DNA from: CAWGJF01 sp963822905
Lineage (GTDB): Bacteria > Bacteroidota > Ignavibacteria > Ignavibacteriales > Ignavibacteriaceae
Direction of reading: 5' to 3'
NCBI GenBank assembly: GCA_963822905.1
Contig: CAWGJF010000001.1
Location: 682,001 to 746,000, forward strand
Length of the DNA: 64,000 nucleotides
Shown here: positions 62,629 to 64,000 of the stretch, in pieces
Position numbering within the stretch: position 1 is the stretch's first letter
Layout of the letters: each line of letters starts with the position of its first letter
Notes under the pieces: model-generated
The model's input: the letters and a program-made list of their open reading frames with translations, nothing else
What the model was told of the DNA's origin: nothing
Database searches by the model: none
Program-made: the position numbers and the translations under genes

Positions 62629-64000
62629 ATGTCATACGATTATTTAACAACTTCCGGAATAAATTCGCTAATAAATTCTTATATAAATAACGAAGTTTAT
62701 AATAAAGTAACTCCGCTTGATACAAGAAAAACTAAATATACCAGTCTGTCATCAATCTACTCGCAACTTCTTTCTAAAATAGACACGTTTAAGAGTGGTT
62801 TGTCAAATTTAAAAGCTACAGGAAATTCGTCTCCTTTTGCTGCAAAAAAAGCAGAATCAACAAATACAAATGCCATAACTGCCTCTGCTGCCACTGGTGC
62901 ACAAGCAGGATCATATTCGCTCAGGGTTAATCAACTGGCAAAAAGTGATTTGTTGGTCTCATTAGACAAAGTTTCAGAAGGATTTTCTTCAATTACAACT
63001 CCAGGCACGTATTCATTTGAAATTAAAACAGGTGATGGCGAAGGAGGACAATTTACAAGTAATGTTTTTGTGACCCTGGATTCATCCGATTTTACATCTG
63101 GACAAATTTCTTTTGAAGATCTTTCGTCAAAAATATCCAGTGCTATAAATAAAGATAAAGCTGTAATAGAGTCGAACCAGATGACCGGCAGCAGTGCATC
63201 TTCAGGTTCATTTACAATAAATGTTGATGGAGATGAAACAACAATAAATTATGAAGCAGGCACATATGAAGATACGATTGATAGCATTGTGTCGCAGCTT
63301 GAAGATGTTGATGGTGTACAGGCAGAAAAAGTAGTTGACGGTTCAAATGTTCAGTTAAAACTAACAGTAACAGATTCATCAAAGTACATTTCCATAAACG
63401 GGGATACAGGCAGTTTGGTTTCCGAATTGGGGATTGGGGTTGATAAGGAAAAAGGTGCTTCGGGTCTTGTTACTGCCTCTTCATTTTCTCCGGCAAGTGG
63501 TCTAACGCAAATATCTTTAACTGCTAAAAACACGGGAAGCGGTTTTAGTATTGAAAATATTTCTGATTTATCGGGGGGGCTACTTCAGGAATTCGGATTA
63601 AATATTGGTAGTAACAGACCGGGTTTTGTTCAAAATGAAAGCGGTACAGATACTGCGGGATTTGTTTATCTGTACTCACAATTAAATTCTAAACTTGAAT
63701 TTAACGGTCTGAACATAGAGAGAAACTCAAATAGTGTTTCAGACCTGGTATCGGGGGTAACACTCAATCTAAAATCAGTGATGGTACCGGAAGATTCGGA
63801 TGTCGAAGTTCATGTTTCAAATGATACGGAAGCAATAAAAGCTAAACTTGATGATTTCATTAAATCTTTTAATGACATCTATACTTACATAAGAACCAAC
63901 TCGACATCCTCTGATGGTAACAGGGGAGCACTGATTGGTGATTCTTCAGCAAGTGCACTGAATAATTTGCTTAGTTCTGTTGCTTATACTTCTGTAAGCG
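62629..64000 (+). CDS. fliD: Flagellar hook-associated protein 2 (filament cap), partial
   Basis: FliD caps the growing filament and guides flagellin folding. The frame opens at ATG 62629 (MSYDYLTTSGINSLINSYIN) and stays open to the window end at 64000, so the C-terminus is missing (457 codons visible). SYSLRVNQLAKSDLLVS near residue 106 is the conserved FliD N-terminal motif, and DLVSGVTLNLKSV near 373 followed by a FIKSFNDIYTYIR segment matches the second half. It starts eight bases after fliS. The partial state is due to the window edge. Confidence 0.92.
   Translation, partial: MSYDYLTTSGINSLINSYINNEVYNKVTPLDTRKTKYTSLSSIYSQLLSKIDTFKSGLSNLKATGNSSPFAAKKAESTNTNAITASAATGAQAGSYSLRVNQLAKSDLLVSLDKVSEGFSSITTPGTYSFEIKTGDGEGGQFTSNVFVTLDSSDFTSGQISFEDLSSKISSAINKDKAVIESNQMTGSSASSGSFTINVDGDETTINYEAGTYEDTIDSIVSQLEDVDGVQAEKVVDGSNVQLKLTVTDSSKYISINGDTGSLVSELGIGVDKEKGASGLVTASSFSPASGLTQISLTAKNTGSGFSIENISDLSGGLLQEFGLNIGSNRPGFVQNESGTDTAGFVYLYSQLNSKLEFNGLNIERNSNSVSDLVSGVTLNLKSVMVPEDSDVEVHVSNDTEAIKAKLDDFIKSFNDIYTYIRTNSTSSDGNRGALIGDSSASALNNLLSSVAYTSVS

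Overview
The window is AT-rich (about one third G+C by eye) and densely coded on both strands. It looks like chromosome from a member of the Ignavibacteria (Bacteroidota/Chlorobi group). Three things point there together: secreted proteins ending in the NYPNPFNPST-type type IX secretion (T9SS) sorting domain, a bacillithiol gene (bshA), and a true flagellar locus (flagellin, FliS, FliD). The lineage call is inference from gene content.

Layout. 1-3.3 kb: two tandem paralogous FG-GAP surface proteins with T9SS tails. 3.6-9.4 kb, minus strand: FAD-linked oxidase, glycosyltransferase, miaA, and a cNMP-binding/GAF protein with a histidine-kinase-like tail that has lost its key residues. 9.5-11 kb: ECF sigma factor, zinc-binding anti-sigma candidate, FmdB-type zinc ribbon, exported rhodanese. 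11-22.2 kb: exported GH13 glucanase, then TonB-dependent receptor, very large T9SS-type protein, PorV-like barrel (frameshifted) and a T9SS protein with a starch-binding-like module; together a plausible alpha-glucan uptake locus. 22.3-28 kb: three tandem membrane-anchored SGNH-hydrolase/TPR paralogs (one frameshifted). Divergent from them at 28.3-32.5 kb: parvulin-like PPIase, NodU-type carbamoyltransferase (frameshifted), SxtJ-like and DUF5989-like membrane proteins and a small basic protein. 32.7-36.2 kb: Lrp-type regulator, glnA, and a convergent membrane glycosyltransferase (frameshifted). 36.2-40 kb, minus strand: a tight operon bshA, DNPH1-like hydrolase, unknown, RNA m5C methyltransferase, ArsC-like protein. 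40.1-44.5 kb: overlapping genes for PfkB kinase, RmlD-like reductase, second GH13 enzyme and HAD phosphatase. 44.6-50 kb: second ECF sigma, anti-sigma with HEAT repeats, a repetitive DUF4097-like solenoid and a DUF5916-like barrel. 50-51.9 kb: membrane glycosyltransferase and tRNA-Arg(CCT). 52-64 kb: a flagellar region with a membrane/coiled-coil protein of unknown function, three TPR-glycosyltransferases, flagellin, fliS and the start of fliD.

The most useful new observation is a pair of near-perfect sigma28 (FliA) promoters, TAAA-N15-TCCGATAA. One lies upstream of flagellin. The other lies 24 bases before the unknown 614-residue gene at 51973, which puts that gene in the late flagellar regulon. 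The glycosyltransferases between them are good candidates for flagellin glycosylation.

Four genes are broken by five frameshifts, and all five are +1 insertions relative to the conserved frame. This suggests assembly error or recent decay, and should be settled from reads before these genes are called dead.
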